64,000 nucleotides of DNA. Origin: Streptomyces aquilus. GTDB lineage: Bacteria > Actinomycetota > Actinomycetes > Streptomycetales > Streptomycetaceae. Numbering within the stretch: the stretch's first letter is position 1; every line of letters starts with the position of its first letter. The translations under genes and the position numbers were made by a program. The stretch lies in assembly GCF_003955715.1 (NCBI RefSeq), contig NZ_CP034463.1, positions 3,844,001 to 3,908,000 on the forward strand, given 5' to 3'. Below the pieces are notes generated by a model. The model saw nothing but the letters and a program-made list of their open reading frames with translations, ran no database searches and was not told where the DNA came from. Positions 1-8,048 of this stretch are shown here, piece by piece.

Positions 1-711
1 ACCCTGTGGCTGGTCGTGGTGATGGTCAGTCTCCGGGTCGTGTTCGGACTCGGGATCGGCCTGCTGATCACGAAGATCAAGACGGGGACTGGGGTCTTCC
101 GCACCCTGTTCTACCTGCCCTACCTGGCCCCTCCGGTGGCGGCGACGATGGCCTTCGCCTTCCTGCTCAACCCCGGTACGGGCCCGGTCAACTCGGTCCT
201 GGAGAAGGTCGGCATCCCGGCGCCCGGCTGGTTCAACGACCCCACCTGGTCCAAGCCGGCCCTCACCCTGCTCGCCCTGTGGGGCATCGGCGACCTGATG
301 GTCATCTTCATGGCCGCGCTGCTCGACGTACCCCAGGAGCAGTACGAGGCGGCCGAGTTGGACGGGACCTCCGCCTGGCAGCGGTTCCGGTACGTCACGC
401 TCCCGAACATCTCGCCGATCGTGATGTTCGCGGTGGTGACCGGCGTGATCCAGACGATGCAGTACTACACCCAGCCCCTGATCGCCGGGAAGGTCGCCTC
501 GGGCGTGATCCAGGGCGCCGGCACCCAGTTCGAGCCCGGCTACCCGGACAAGTCCACGCTCACCCTCCCCCAACTCGTCTACAACCTCGGCTTCCAGCGC
601 TTCGACTACGGCTCGGCCTGTGTCGTCGCCCTGGTCCTCTTCGCCCTCTCGATGGCCTTCACCGCGTTCCTGATGCGGCGCCGGGGCGGCCTGATCCAGG
701 CAGGTGACTGA
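1..711 (+). CDS. Sugar ABC transporter permease, MalF/UgpA-like (5' end outside window)
   Basis: Inner-membrane permease half of a carbohydrate importer; the frame is open from base 1, so the true start lies upstream. Several hydrophobic helices are visible. The loop EAAELDG, followed by a run ending in LPNISP, is the EAA motif that docks on the ATPase subunit. The C-terminus (MRRRGGLIQAGD) is typical of MalF/UgpA/LacF-type permeases. Three bases separate the stop from the next permease gene, so the two are co-transcribed. The substrate is probably a glycoside or amino sugar, inferred from the downstream family 4 glycosidase and sugar kinase. The binding protein and ATPase genes are not in view; in Streptomyces the ATPase (MsiK) is often encoded elsewhere. 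Confidence 0.9.
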   Translation, partial: TLWLVVVMVSLRVVFGLGIGLLITKIKTGTGVFRTLFYLPYLAPPVAATMAFAFLLNPGTGPVNSVLEKVGIPAPGWFNDPTWSKPALTLLALWGIGDLMVIFMAALLDVPQEQYEAAELDGTSAWQRFRYVTLPNISPIVMFAVVTGVIQTMQYYTQPLIAGKVASGVIQGAGTQFEPGYPDKSTLTLPQLVYNLGFQRFDYGSACVVALVLFALSMAFTAFLMRRRGGLIQAGD

Positions 712-714
712 CCG

Positions 715-1608
715 ATGACCCAAGTACTGGACAGGCCCGCACAGGTGCGCACCCCCGCCGGCCCCGCCGAACGAACGGCCCGCCGCAAGGCGCTCCTGGA
801 ATGGATCGCGGTCCACTCCCTCGGCCTCGCCGCCGCCCTCTTCTTCACCCTCCCCTTCGTGTTCGTGTTCCTGACCTCCCTCATGAGCGACACCCAGGCC
901 CTCAGCCGGGACCTGATCCCGCACACCTGGGAGTGGGGCAACTACCGCAGGGTCTTCGACACCCCGGGCTTCCTCACCTGGTGGCGCAACACGCTCCTGT
1001 ACGCGGGGGCGGGCACGGCGCTCACCGTCGTCTCCTCGCTCCCCGTGGCGTACGCGCTCGCCAAGTTCCGCTTCCGGGGCCGCAATCTGTCCCTGATGCT
1101 GGTGATCTCGATGATGATGCTGCCGCCGCAGGTCGTCATCATCCCGATGTACCTGTTCTGGGCGAAGCAGCTGGACCTCTCCGGCACGCTGTGGCCGCTG
1201 ATCATCCCGATGGCGTTCGGCGACGCGTTCTCGATCTTCCTGCTCCGCCAGTTCCTGATGACGATCCCGAACGAGTACGTGGACGCGGCGAAGGTCGACG
1301 GCTGCGGCGACCTGCGCACCCTCCTGCGGGTGGTCGTCCCCATGGCGAAGCCGGGCATAGCCGCGGTGGCCCTGTTCCAGTTCTTCTACGCCTGGAACGA
1401 CTACTTCGGCCCCCAGATCTACGCCTCGGAGAACCAGAACGCCTGGACCCTCAGCTACGGCCTGGAGTCCTTCAAGGGCATGCACCACACCGACTGGAAC
1501 CTGACCATGGCCGCGACCGTGCTGGTCATGGCCCCCGTGATCCTCGTGTTCTTCTTCGCGCAGAAGGCGTTCGTGGAGGGTGTCACGCTCACCGGAGTGA
1601 AGGGTTAG
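715..1608 (+). CDS. Sugar ABC transporter permease, MalG/UgpE-like
   Basis: Second permease of the same importer, 297 residues. It has the expected six hydrophobic segments, and the EAA loop reads VDAAKVDGCGDLRTLLRVV. The ending, FVEGVTLTGVKG, is a highly conserved MalG-type C-terminus. The ATG start lies 3 bases after the stop of the preceding permease gene. The gene is followed after 8 bases by a glycosidase gene, so uptake and intracellular hydrolysis appear to be one transcription unit. The substrate is inferred, not shown. Confidence 0.93.
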   Translation: MTQVLDRPAQVRTPAGPAERTARRKALLEWIAVHSLGLAAALFFTLPFVFVFLTSLMSDTQALSRDLIPHTWEWGNYRRVFDTPGFLTWWRNTLLYAGAGTALTVVSSLPVAYALAKFRFRGRNLSLMLVISMMMLPPQVVIIPMYLFWAKQLDLSGTLWPLIIPMAFGDAFSIFLLRQFLMTIPNEYVDAAKVDGCGDLRTLLRVVVPMAKPGIAAVALFQFFYAWNDYFGPQIYASENQNAWTLSYGLESFKGMHHTDWNLTMAATVLVMAPVILVFFFAQKAFVEGVTLTGVKG

Positions 1609-1616
1609 TCCCGCAT

Positions 1617-2882
1617 ATGAAACTCACCGTGGTAGGCGGCGGTTCGACCTACACCCCCGAACTCATCGACGGCTTCGCCCGCTTGCGGGACACGCTCCCC
1701 ATCGAGGACCTCGTCCTGGTCGACCCGTCAACCGAACGCCTCGACCTGGTGGGCGGCCTGGCCCGCCGCATCTTCGCCAAGCAGCACCACGACGGCCGTA
1801 TCACCACCACCTCCGACCTGGACGCGGCCGTGGACGGCGCCGACGCGGTCCTGCTCCAGCTCCGCGTCGGCGGCCAGGCGGCCCGCGCACAGGACGAGAC
1901 CTGGCCCCTGGAGTGCGGCTGCGTAGGCCAGGAGACGACCGGCGCCGGCGGCCTGGCCAAGGCCCTCCGCACGGTCCCCGTGGTCCTGGACATCGCGGAG
2001 CGGGTCCGCCGCGCCAACCCCGACGCCTGGCTGATCGACTTCACCAACCCGGTCGGCATCGTCACCCGGGCCCTCCTCCAGGCGGGCCACAAGGCGGTGG
2101 GCCTGTGCAACGTGGCCATCGGCTTCCAGCGCAGGTTCGCGGCCCTGCTCGACGTCGCCCCCTCCGAGGTCCACCTGGACCACGTGGGCCTCAACCACCT
2201 CACCTGGGAGACGGCGGTACGCCTCGGCGGCCCCGAGGGCCGCAACGTCCTCCCCGACCTCCTCACCCACCACGGCGAGGCGATAGCGGCGGACCTCCAC
2301 CTCCCGCACGCCCTCCTCACCCACCTCGACGCGATCCCCTCCTACTACCTCCGCTACTTCTACGCCCATGACGAAGTCGTACGGGAACTACGCACCAAGC
2401 CCTCCCGGGCGGCCGAAGTAGCCGCGATGGAGGCCCAGTTGCTGACGCTCTACGCCGACCCCGCCCTGGACGAGAAGCCGGAGCTCCTCTCCCGGCGCGG
2501 CGGCGCGTACTACTCGGAGGCGGCGGTGGACCTGGCCGCGGCCCTGCTCACCGGCGCGGGAAGCCCGTACCAGGTGGTCAACACCCGCAACAACGGCACG
2601 CTCCCCTTCCTCCCCGACGACGCGGTGATCGAGGTCCAGGCGGCCGTGGGCCAGAAGGGCGCCACGCCCCTCCCCGTCCCACCCCTGGACCCCCTCTACG
2701 CGGGCCTGATCGCCAACGTGACGGCCTACGAACACCTCGCCCTGGAAGCGGCCCTGCACGGCGGCCGGAACCGTGTCCTCAAGGCCCTGCTCGCCCACCC
2801 CCTGATCGGCCAGTACGAGTACGCCGACCACCTCACCGACCGACTGATCGCACACAACCGGGAGCATCTCGCGTGGGCATGA
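1617..2882 (+). CDS. Glycoside hydrolase family 4 (6-phospho-beta-glucosidase-like)
   Basis: Cytosolic NAD- and Mn-dependent glycosidase of family GH4, 421 residues. The N-terminus carries the nucleotide-binding signature VVGGGSTYTPEL. NPVG lies near residue 145. Cys164 in GLCN and His194 in GLNH match the two metal ligands of GH4, with the usual 30-residue spacing. GH4 enzymes cleave by oxidation at C3 and elimination, usually on 6-phospho-glycosides. Streptomyces ABC importers do not phosphorylate sugars, so the substrate here may be non-phosphorylated. The ATG follows the permease gene closely, and the last four bases (ATGA) overlap the start of the kinase gene, indicating translational coupling. 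A longer in-frame upstream extension was ignored because it would run through the permease gene. Confidence 0.92.
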   Translation: MKLTVVGGGSTYTPELIDGFARLRDTLPIEDLVLVDPSTERLDLVGGLARRIFAKQHHDGRITTTSDLDAAVDGADAVLLQLRVGGQAARAQDETWPLECGCVGQETTGAGGLAKALRTVPVVLDIAERVRRANPDAWLIDFTNPVGIVTRALLQAGHKAVGLCNVAIGFQRRFAALLDVAPSEVHLDHVGLNHLTWETAVRLGGPEGRNVLPDLLTHHGEAIAADLHLPHALLTHLDAIPSYYLRYFYAHDEVVRELRTKPSRAAEVAAMEAQLLTLYADPALDEKPELLSRRGGAYYSEAAVDLAAALLTGAGSPYQVVNTRNNGTLPFLPDDAVIEVQAAVGQKGATPLPVPPLDPLYAGLIANVTAYEHLALEAALHGGRNRVLKALLAHPLIGQYEYADHLTDRLIAHNREHLAWA

Positions 2883-3844
2883 CCGCAGGTGTCCTCGCCA
2901 TAGACGCGGGCAACAGCAAGACGGACGTCGCCGTCCTGGCCCCCGACGGAACGGTCCTGGCCACGGCACGAGGAGACGGCTTCCGCCCCCACGCGACGGG
3001 CGTCGAGGCGGCGCTGGACACCGTGGCCGAGGCCGTGACCGAAGCCTTCACCACAGCCGGAGTCACCACCACGGACCACATCTCGGCGTGCCTGGCGAAC
3101 GCGGACTTCCCTTTCGAGGAGGAACAGCTGGCCGCGGCCCTGAAAGCCCGCGCCTGGGGCACCACCGTCGCGGTCCGCAACGACACCTTCGCCATCCTCC
3201 GCGCCGGCGCCGCCGAACCCCGCGGCGTGGCCGTGGTGTGCGGCGCCGGCATCAACTGCGTCGGCATGCGTCCCGACGGCCGCACCGCCCGCTTCCCGGC
3301 ACTGGGCCGCATCTCCGGTGACTGGGGCGGCGGTTGGGGCCTGGCGGAGGAGGCCCTGTGGCACGCGGCAAGGGCGGCGGACGGCCGCGGCGCCCCCACC
3401 GCGCTGGCCCACACCCTGCCCGCCCACTACGGCCTCCCGTCCATGTACGCCCTGATAGAGGCCCTGCACCGGGAACACATAGCCCCCGCCCGCCGCCACG
3501 AACTCACCCCGGTCCTCTTCACCACGGCGGATTCCGGCGACCGCATCGCCCGCGCCCTGGTGGACCGCCTGGCCGAAGAGGTGGTGGCGATGGCCACGGT
3601 GGCCCTGACCCGTCTGGACCTCCTGGAGGAGGAGACGCCGGTTCTCCTGGGCGGCGGCGTACTGGCCGCACGCCACCCCCGACTGGACGCAGGAATAAGG
3701 GACCTGCTCGCGTCCCGTGCCCCCAAGGCCGTCCCCCAAGTGGTCACGGCGAGCCCGGTACTGGGAGCGGCACTGCTGGGCCTGGACGACGTAGGGGCAC
3801 CCGTGGAGGCCCAGACACGCACACGAGAGCACTACGAGCACTGA
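2879..3844 (+). CDS. BadF/BadG-type ATPase, probable N-acetylglucosamine or sugar kinase
   Basis: Cytosolic ASKHA-fold kinase of 321 residues from the ATG used here; an in-frame GTG lies 6 bases upstream. The N-terminus AIDAGNSKTDVAVLAPDG is the phosphate-1 loop of the BadF/BadG/BcrA family, which includes N-acetylglucosamine kinases. GGGWGLAEEALWHAAR and LLGGGVLAAR supply the later nucleotide-binding motifs. The start overlaps the glycosidase stop by ATGA. As the last gene of the operon it probably phosphorylates the monosaccharide released by the family 4 glycosidase. An amino sugar is a reasonable guess but is not demonstrated. Confidence 0.85.
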   Translation: MTAGVLAIDAGNSKTDVAVLAPDGTVLATARGDGFRPHATGVEAALDTVAEAVTEAFTTAGVTTTDHISACLANADFPFEEEQLAAALKARAWGTTVAVRNDTFAILRAGAAEPRGVAVVCGAGINCVGMRPDGRTARFPALGRISGDWGGGWGLAEEALWHAARAADGRGAPTALAHTLPAHYGLPSMYALIEALHREHIAPARRHELTPVLFTTADSGDRIARALVDRLAEEVVAMATVALTRLDLLEEETPVLLGGGVLAARHPRLDAGIRDLLASRAPKAVPQVVTASPVLGAALLGLDDVGAPVEAQTRTREHYEH

Positions 3845-3953
3845 CGGCCCACCTCCCCACCGCCGTCCACCCCGCATCCACCCGAGCCCGCCCGAACCGG
3901 GAACCGAACAGATTCCCCCGACGTGTGATTGGGCAGGGGGTGGTGCGGGGCGC

Positions 3954-3984
3954 TGTGTGATGCCGGGATTCCGGCAGACACACT
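3954..3984. terminator. Hairpin after the sugar operon
   Basis: A near-perfect inverted repeat: TGCCGG, a GATT loop, then CCGGCA, flanked by GTGTG and CACAC arms. It lies about 110 bases after the kinase stop and about 90 bases before the glnX-like start. No T-run follows, as is common for Streptomyces terminators. It could instead be an operator. Confidence 0.45.
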
Positions 3985-3989
3985 GCGAT

Positions 3990-4020
3990 CCGATCAAGAT
4001 CCAGTGAAGGCCGGTGCGCA
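3990..4020 (+). promoter_or_regulatory. 31-base motif shared with the FtsX operon upstream region
   Basis: This segment begins CCGATCAAGATCC. It matches 16545-16575 at 25 of 31 positions by eye, and the conserved core reads GATCCnGTnAAGnCCGG. Both copies lie upstream of the first gene of an operon, so a shared promoter or operator is likely. The protein that binds it is unknown. Confidence 0.5.
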
Positions 4021-4076
4021 TTGTCGGTCCCGGCAGCGATACTTGCGGCGACAGATGACCATGGGGGAGGTCAACA

Positions 4077-5549
4077 GTGACACACCCGCCGAAAAGCAGC
4101 GCGGCGCCACCACCGAACCTCGGCATGCCCACGATGCCGGCCGTACCGCCACAACCAGGCCCCCCGGCGCAGGGCGACGGCTCCCCCACCCCGGCCGCCG
4201 CCCCCGCCCCACAGGAACCCCGCCGCACCGCGTTCGCCGAGGGCCTCGATCGCCTGCGCCACGCGGCCACCACCGAACCCGGCCGGCTCCGCATCATCGG
4301 CGCCTTCCTCGCCGCCCTGGTCATCGCGTTCGGCGCGGTCACCGCCTGGCAGACGGCCGACCGCGCGGCCGCCGCCGACGACGTCCTCAACAAGAGCCAG
4401 CCGCTCAGCAGCGCCGCCGCCGACATCTACCGCAGCCTCGCCGACGCCAACACGGCCGCCTCCAGCGGCTTCCTCGCCGGCGGCCAGGAGACGGCGACCT
4501 CGCGCGACCGCTACGAGAAGGACATCGACAAGGCGGCCGCCGGCCTCGTCAAGGCCGCCGCGAACTCGGACCCCGACTCCCCGGCCGCGGCCACGGTCAC
4601 GAAGCTCAACCGTCTGCTGCCGGAGTACAAGGGCCTGGTGGAGCGCGCCCGCACCTACAACCGCCAGGGCTTCCCGGTCGGCGGCGCGTATCTGCGCTAC
4701 GCCAACGAGAAGATGCAGAACGACATGCTCCCGGCGGCGGAGGACCTGTACACGAGCGAGAACGAACGCCTCCGCGCCGACTACGACGACGCGACGCCCT
4801 ACCCGTGGGCGGCGATAGCCCTCGGCGTCCTGGTCCTCGCCGCCCTCGCCTGGGCCCAGCACCGCAACTACCGGCGCACCAACCGGGTCATGAACCACGG
4901 CCTGGTCGCGGCGACGGCCACCGCGACGGTCGTGCTCCTGTGGCTCGTCGTCGGCCACACCGTCGCGCGCGCGGGACTGAACGACTCCTACGACCACGGC
5001 GTCCGCTCCCTGAACGTCCTGCACGACGCCCGCATCGCCTCCCTGAAGGCGCGCGGCAACGAGAACCTCACCCTGGTCGCCCGCGGCGCCGAGACGGTGA
5101 CGGTGAAGGACGCGAACGGCGTGGAGCAGACGCTGGACGCGTACGACAGCGACTTCCAGGAGGACATGAAGACCCTCGGCGCGGGCCTGGCCGAAGCGGC
5201 GAAGCTCGCCGACGACAACTCCGGCGAGAAGCCGGTCACCGAGGCCCAGGGCAACATGAAGGAGTGGCAGAACCGCCACAAGGCGGCCCGCGACGAGGAC
5301 GACAACGGCAACTACGAGGCGGCGCTGAACCGGGTCATCGGCCCCAAGAACGCGACGGGCGAGTGCTTCGACAGCGTCGACGCCAATCTCGCCAAGGCGA
5401 TCGCGCACGAGGAGACCGAGTTCGAGCAGTCGGCCGGCGACGGCCTGGACGCGATGACGGGCCTGACCGTGGGCGCGGCGGTGCTCGCCGTCCTGGGCGC
5501 GGCCGGCGCGGTGCTGGGCATCGGCCGCAGGCTGTCGGAGTACCGGTGA
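4077..5549 (+). CDS. glnX: GlnX-like membrane sensor protein
   Basis: Integral membrane protein, 490 residues, GTG start with GGGGGAGG six bases upstream. A Pro/Ala-rich cytosolic N-terminus is followed by four hydrophobic segments near residues 70-90, 240-257, 277-297 and 460-482. Between TM1 and TM2, and again between TM3 and TM4, lie helical, charged domains of about 150 residues without cysteines, resembling tandem four-helix-bundle sensor domains. Gene order (sensor, solute-binding protein, PknG-like kinase) matches mycobacterial glnX-glnH-pknG, where GlnX passes an amino-acid signal from GlnH to PknG. The identification rests on topology and context rather than on a recognised sequence signature. 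Confidence 0.75.
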   Translation: MTHPPKSSAAPPPNLGMPTMPAVPPQPGPPAQGDGSPTPAAAPAPQEPRRTAFAEGLDRLRHAATTEPGRLRIIGAFLAALVIAFGAVTAWQTADRAAAADDVLNKSQPLSSAAADIYRSLADANTAASSGFLAGGQETATSRDRYEKDIDKAAAGLVKAAANSDPDSPAAATVTKLNRLLPEYKGLVERARTYNRQGFPVGGAYLRYANEKMQNDMLPAAEDLYTSENERLRADYDDATPYPWAAIALGVLVLAALAWAQHRNYRRTNRVMNHGLVAATATATVVLLWLVVGHTVARAGLNDSYDHGVRSLNVLHDARIASLKARGNENLTLVARGAETVTVKDANGVEQTLDAYDSDFQEDMKTLGAGLAEAAKLADDNSGEKPVTEAQGNMKEWQNRHKAARDEDDNGNYEAALNRVIGPKNATGECFDSVDANLAKAIAHEETEFEQSAGDGLDAMTGLTVGAAVLAVLGAAGAVLGIGRRLSEYR

Positions 5550-5563
5550 GAGGGGGCGTGACG

Positions 5564-6631
5564 ATGAACGTACGACGTCTGCGGGCCGGTCTGAAGGGCT
5601 GGGGCGGTGTGGCCGCGATGGCGGTGGTCTGCGCCCTCGCGCTCGCGTTCGTACTGCTGCTGCCGCTGACGCAGTCGAAGGGCGCCGACAGCACGGCGGC
5701 CGGCGGCCCCGGTGTGGCCCACGGCAGCCAGGCGCGCGCCGAGGACGACCCCTGCCAGGACCCGCAGATCGTGAAGGCACCGGAGAAGCAGACGCTGTCC
5801 CCGTCGGGCGCGGACGGCGACACCATCAAGAAGATCAAGGCCCGGGTGGGCGACAAGCGCAAGCTGATCGTCGGCGTGGACCAGAACAGCTACCGCTGGG
5901 GCTACCGCAACCCGAACGCCGGCACCAGCGGTGAGCTGGAGGGCTTCGACATCGACCTGGTGCACCGGATCGCCGCCGAGATCCTCGGCGACCCGAACGC
6001 GGTGCTGTTCAAGGCGATCCCCACCAACCAGCGCATCCCGGCGCTCCAGGAGGGCCGGGTCGACATGGTGGTGCGCACGATGACCATCAACTGCAAGCGC
6101 CTGGGCCAGGTCGCGTTCTCCGCCCCGTACTTCAAGACCGGCCAGCAGGTCCTCGCCCCCAAGTCCTCGCCGATCAAGGGGTACGACGACACGCTCGCCG
6201 GCAAGAGGATCTGCACGGCGGAGGGTTCGACGGCGAACACCACGCTGACGGACGACCAGAAGGCGGGCCGGCTCCCCGCGACGGCGAAGATCGTCGAGCC
6301 GGTGCCGAACCAGCTGGACTGCCTGGTGCGGCTCCAACTCGGCGAGGTGGACGCGGTGGTGACGGACGGCGCCCTCGCCGCGAGCCAGGCGGCCCAGGAC
6401 CCGACGGTCCAGCTGAAGGGCGAGCCGTTCACGACCGAGTACTACGGCGTGGCGATGAACCTGAAGGCGGACGATCTGGTACGCCGGGTCAACCAGATCC
6501 TGGCGGACTACCGCAAGGACACCGCGAACGGCTGGCAGGCGTCGTACGACAAGTGGCTGTCGGCGACACTGGACAAGGACTCAGCGAAGTCGAAGCCGCC
6601 GACACCGGCGGAGTACCTCCGCACGGGCTGA
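5564..6631 (+). CDS. glnH: GlnH-like extracellular amino-acid-binding protein (SBP family 3)
   Basis: Membrane-anchored periplasmic-binding-type protein, 355 residues. The N-terminal hydrophobic segment near residues 14-32 has no lipobox cysteine at its end, so it looks like a signal anchor or signal peptide rather than a lipoprotein signal. The family 3 fold is clear: KLIVGVDQNSYRWGY, LEGFDIDLVHRIA, ALQEGRVDMVVRTMTI and FSAPYFKTGQQVL. The mycobacterial homologue binds Asp/Glu/Asn and signals through GlnX to PknG. No transporter permease lies nearby, which fits a sensor rather than an uptake role. The start is ATG; an in-frame GTG 6 bases upstream sits too close to the AGGGGG. Confidence 0.82.
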   Translation: MNVRRLRAGLKGWGGVAAMAVVCALALAFVLLLPLTQSKGADSTAAGGPGVAHGSQARAEDDPCQDPQIVKAPEKQTLSPSGADGDTIKKIKARVGDKRKLIVGVDQNSYRWGYRNPNAGTSGELEGFDIDLVHRIAAEILGDPNAVLFKAIPTNQRIPALQEGRVDMVVRTMTINCKRLGQVAFSAPYFKTGQQVLAPKSSPIKGYDDTLAGKRICTAEGSTANTTLTDDQKAGRLPATAKIVEPVPNQLDCLVRLQLGEVDAVVTDGALAASQAAQDPTVQLKGEPFTTEYYGVAMNLKADDLVRRVNQILADYRKDTANGWQASYDKWLSATLDKDSAKSKPPTPAEYLRTG

Positions 6632-6713
6632 GGCAGGCACGGACAGGCACCGACAGGCACCCGAACGGCGAGCAACCACCCCCAACAACCAGACCAGCAG
6701 CGAGAGGTGATCG

Positions 6714-8048
6714 ATGGGCGTCACGGGACCCCCCGGGCCGGTGATGGACCGGGACGAGGTGGACCGTGCGCTGGCGCGGCTCGGCGCGGAGTACGAGGCG
6801 ATCGAGACCTCGCTCCTCGCCTTGCAGGACCACTCCGGCCGCAGGCTCCTGGAGGGCGCCCAGCTCACGGGGGTCACCAAGGAGCGCTGGGCGGCCGCGG
6901 AGGCGTCGATCACGCTGCTGTGGGCGTACTTCGACGCGTACACGGACGCGTTGCGCAGCGCCAGGGAGATCAGGTCGCGGCGCCGCTGGTCCAGCCGCGA
7001 GGACCTGGTGGAGCTGACGGAGCTGCTGCGCGGCGAGTCGGTGACGGTCGCGGGCAGCGCCACGGCGACGGCCAACGCCCCGACCCTGCACGGCGGTTCG
7101 GGCAAGCTCAGCGAGCAGTTCAGCCTCGCCACGCTGGTCGACCGGATGAACGAGCTGTACGCGACCTCGCTCGACATGGTCGTCGCCGCCGACGCGGTGT
7201 GGTCGGCGCTGCCCGCGCGGATAGATTTACTGGCCGCCGAACTCCAGCGCACCCGCAAGCTCGCGCACTCGGTGGGCGTCCGCCCGGGCGAGCACCCGGC
7301 GGGCGACGACCTGGAGCGCATCACGCACACGCTGACGCACCTGCGCGAGCAGGTGGTCTCCGACCCGCTCGCCTACTGGAACCCCACCCCGGGCAGCTCG
7401 GCCCCGGGCGGCGGCCGCCCGGACACGACGGTGTACGACCGTGAGGCGCGCGCCCTGGAGGACGTACGCCGGGAGATCGACGCGGTGCTGACGGTCCGTC
7501 AGGATGCGGAGCAGCGGCTGATCAGGCTCCGTGACGTGCTCTCGCGCGCGGACCGTACGCTCGCCGAGGCCCGTACCGCGCGCGGCGAGGTGCTGGCGAA
7601 GATCGCGGCCACGGAGGTGCCGGTCGTCAGCGGTCCGCCGACCGTCCTCCAGGAGCAGCTGGCGACGGCCGCCGAGTACCGCAGACAGGCCCAGTGGCAC
7701 CGCCTGTCCCCGCTCCTGGAGTCGCTGGAGCAGAAGGCGGAGGACGAACTGCTGCGCGCCCGCGAGTCGTTGACCGCGGTCACCCAGCCACTGGCGGTCC
7801 GCGCGGAGCTGCGCGGCCGCCTCGACGCGTACAAGGCGAAGGTCGCCCGGCACGGCCTCGCCGAGGACCCGTTCCTGATCGAGCGCTACGACGCGGCGCG
7901 CCGCATGCTGTGGAGCGCCCCGTGCGATCTGCGCGTCGCCGAACAGGCCGTGCTGCGCTACCAGCACGCGGCCGCCGAGCTGCTGCGCGCCCCGCGGGTG
8001 CCGGAGCAGAGCGGGCCAGAGGACCGTAGGGGGGAGGACCGGTCATGA
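6714..8048 (+). CDS. Unrecognised coiled-coil protein encoded between glnH and pknG; contains a TTA codon
   Basis: Predicted soluble cytosolic protein, 444 residues, with no membrane segment or signal peptide. It is rich in Glu, Arg and Ala with long helical heptad stretches, especially residues 240-420. I recognise no enzyme motif. The start is ATG after GAGAGGTGA, and its last four bases overlap the pknG ATG (ATGA), so it is coupled to the kinase. A rare TTA leucine codon at 7227-7229 (about residue 172) would make translation depend on the bldA tRNA. A scaffold or adaptor between the membrane sensor and the kinase is a plausible inference only. Confidence 0.8.
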   Translation: MGVTGPPGPVMDRDEVDRALARLGAEYEAIETSLLALQDHSGRRLLEGAQLTGVTKERWAAAEASITLLWAYFDAYTDALRSAREIRSRRRWSSREDLVELTELLRGESVTVAGSATATANAPTLHGGSGKLSEQFSLATLVDRMNELYATSLDMVVAADAVWSALPARIDLLAAELQRTRKLAHSVGVRPGEHPAGDDLERITHTLTHLREQVVSDPLAYWNPTPGSSAPGGGRPDTTVYDREARALEDVRREIDAVLTVRQDAEQRLIRLRDVLSRADRTLAEARTARGEVLAKIAATEVPVVSGPPTVLQEQLATAAEYRRQAQWHRLSPLLESLEQKAEDELLRARESLTAVTQPLAVRAELRGRLDAYKAKVARHGLAEDPFLIERYDAARRMLWSAPCDLRVAEQAVLRYQHAAAELLRAPRVPEQSGPEDRRGEDRS

